Shown piece by piece: positions 6,398 to 7,572 of a stretch of DNA of 7,572 nt. The DNA is from LMUY01 sp964245495 (GTDB taxonomy: Bacteria > Pseudomonadota > Alphaproteobacteria > Acetobacterales > Acetobacteraceae). Position numbers and translations under genes: made by a program. The notes under the pieces were generated by a model. That model did not search any database and was not told where the DNA came from. It saw only the letters and a program-made list of their open reading frames with translations. The stretch is taken from NCBI GenBank assembly GCA_964245495.1, contig CAXTNC010000159.1, positions 1 to 7,572 on the forward strand, in the 5' to 3' direction. Position 1 is the stretch's first letter; every line of letters starts with the position of its first letter.

Positions 6398-7572
6398 TCA
6401 CTGCGCTTCGGGCCGAAGCCAGGCGACAAGTTCGGTGTCGGACGCCGCGGCCACAGTCTGGCTCGGCGGCACGGCCATCCGGAGCGGCACGAGATACGGG
6501 CGGCGATGGCTGGCCTCCGCCACGCCGGGGGAGACCAGCGGCCGGTCGGCGGGGTCGAACCCGGCGAAGGTGAGCCACCAGGCCCCGCCGGGTCCCTGCA
6601 CGGCGGACGCGACGCCGGGGCTGACCACCTGGCCGCCGGTGAAGTTGGGCCAGCCGGGGCGCTGGGATTGCAGCAGGTAGCCCACCTCGGGGCGGCCCGG
6701 CTGTCCCCAGGCGCCTTGCGCGTCCGGCTCCAGCACCTTGCGGTAGCGCGCGCCAGGGGCCGGCAGAAGGGTGTCGGACCAGGCGACGCCCGCCTTGTAG
6801 TCGGCTTGCGAGTACGCGCCGGCCGAGTAGACCAGCGCGTACTTGCCAGCGATGCTGAGCAGGCAGGGCGCCTCGACCAGCTTGACCAGGGTGTGGCCGT
6901 AGCCCTCCGACGCCAGGGGGCCGAACCGGCTGCCGGGAGCCAGCAGGGTGGCCGGGGCGTCCGGCGCCGGTTGCGTGGGCGACAGCATGGGCTGCAGCAC
7001 GATGCCGTTGCGCAACGCCGGCCTGGGGGCGAAGCTCTTGACGTAGAGCAGGTAGAGCCGCCCGCCGTCCTCGAAGTACCTGCCGTCGTAGTTGCCGTCG
7101 GCCGGGTCGGAGAAGGAGCCTGACAGCACGGTGTCCGCCGACCAGGCCAGCGGCGCGGCGCCGGGGGCGGCGGGGGCGGCCGGGTGCGCGTGGACCAGGA
7201 CGGTCCAGTGGTTGGGCTGCGCCGCGCTGTGCACGCCGATGGCCAGCGCCGCGTGCCAGCTGCCCGCGTCGTCCTGGAACAGGGCGAGGTTCTGGAAGTT
7301 GGTGACGCTGGCCCCGGCGGCCGTGATCTGCTCACGAAGCGCGCCCGCGTCGATGGCGACCCGCGTCCAGGAGCAGCTTGCCCGCGGCGGGATGGCGCAG
7401 CTCATGACGGCCTTCGTGGTGCCGGAGAACAGCTGCGCCTGCCCGGCGCTGCCAGGGGCGAGGCGCACGGGGACGGGATCGGAGAAGTAGCCGATGCGGC
7501 CGGGGCCGATGCTGGTCATCGGCTGGATGGCGAGGGTGGCGGGCTGGGCGGGGGCGCAGGCCGCGCAGAGCA
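6398..7572 (-). CDS. Secreted GH43-like beta-propeller protein (5' end outside window)
   Basis: The reading frame is open to the right edge, so at least 391 residues are visible and the true start is outside. The first in-frame ATG (7519) is probably internal, because the codons before it read LCAACAPAQPATLAIQP, which looks like the end of an export signal. The rest resembles the five-bladed propeller of GH43-type glycosidases: NLALFQDDAGSWHAAL, YDGRYFEDGGRLYLLY (about 7065-7108), LVEAPCLLSIAGKYALVYSAG (E codon 6872-6874, candidate general acid) and GPGGAWWLTFAGFDP late in the protein. An obvious catalytic-base DP motif near the N-terminus was not found, so it may be a non-catalytic relative or a different propeller family. 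The stop is 43 bp from the small lipoprotein gene. The CDS is firm; the family is moderate. Confidence 0.8.
   Translation of the reverse strand, partial: LCAACAPAQPATLAIQPMTSIGPGRIGYFSDPVPVRLAPGSAGQAQLFSGTTKAVMSCAIPPRASCSWTRVAIDAGALREQITAAGASVTNFQNLALFQDDAGSWHAALAIGVHSAAQPNHWTVLVHAHPAAPAAPGAAPLAWSADTVLSGSFSDPADGNYDGRYFEDGGRLYLLYVKSFAPRPALRNGIVLQPMLSPTQPAPDAPATLLAPGSRFGPLASEGYGHTLVKLVEAPCLLSIAGKYALVYSAGAYSQADYKAGVAWSDTLLPAPGARYRKVLEPDAQGAWGQPGRPEVGYLLQSQRPGWPNFTGGQVVSPGVASAVQGPGGAWWLTFAGFDPADRPLVSPGVAEASHRRPYLVPLRMAVPPSQTVAAASDTELVAWLRPEAQ

Overview
This is a GC-rich (about 70%) chromosomal window with dense coding. Every protein gene lies on the minus strand, so transcription runs from high to low coordinates; the only plus-strand gene is a serine tRNA. 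The GC content, the protein families (CO-dehydrogenase-type small subunits, NtaA/DszA-type flavin monooxygenase, LpxR-type barrel, MltB and RlpA) and their general sequence style suggest an alphaproteobacterium, most likely an Acetobacteraceae/Roseomonas-like genome. That placement is inference; no taxonomic marker is present.

Layout in order of minus-strand transcription. (a) 7572-6398: a secreted protein resembling GH43-type beta-propeller glycosidases, cut by the right edge, followed 43 bp later by a 91-residue lipoprotein of unknown function (6354-6079). (b) 5980-3302: a probable operon that starts from a candidate TTGACC promoter. It encodes a two-cluster [2Fe-2S] subunit (CoxS type), an FAD subunit (CoxM type) and a luciferase-like FMN monooxygenase of the NtaA/SnaA/DszA family. 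The large molybdopterin subunit that normally completes the CoxS/CoxM enzyme is absent from the window. (c) 3202-2639: a cytochrome b561. (d) 2539-2626, plus strand: tRNA-Ser(UGA), convergent with the cytochrome. Between it and the next gene is a short array of 14-15 bp tandem repeats and a perfect 6-bp-stem palindrome. (e) 2374-1: a cell-envelope operon with overlapping stop/start codons: an LpxR-family outer-membrane lipid A deacylase, an MltB-type lytic transglycosylase and an RlpA-like lipoprotein cut by the left edge.

Functionally, the left third modifies the envelope (lipid A deacylation, peptidoglycan cleavage, septal peptidoglycan). The middle block is an oxidative catabolism or redox module whose substrate cannot be read from sequence. 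The right block is a secreted sugar-hydrolase-like protein with a small lipoprotein. No mobile element, phage gene, CRISPR array or recognisable defence system is visible. The most notable features are the CoxS-CoxM pair with no adjacent catalytic subunit and the fused-overlap lpxR-mltB-rlpA gene order.
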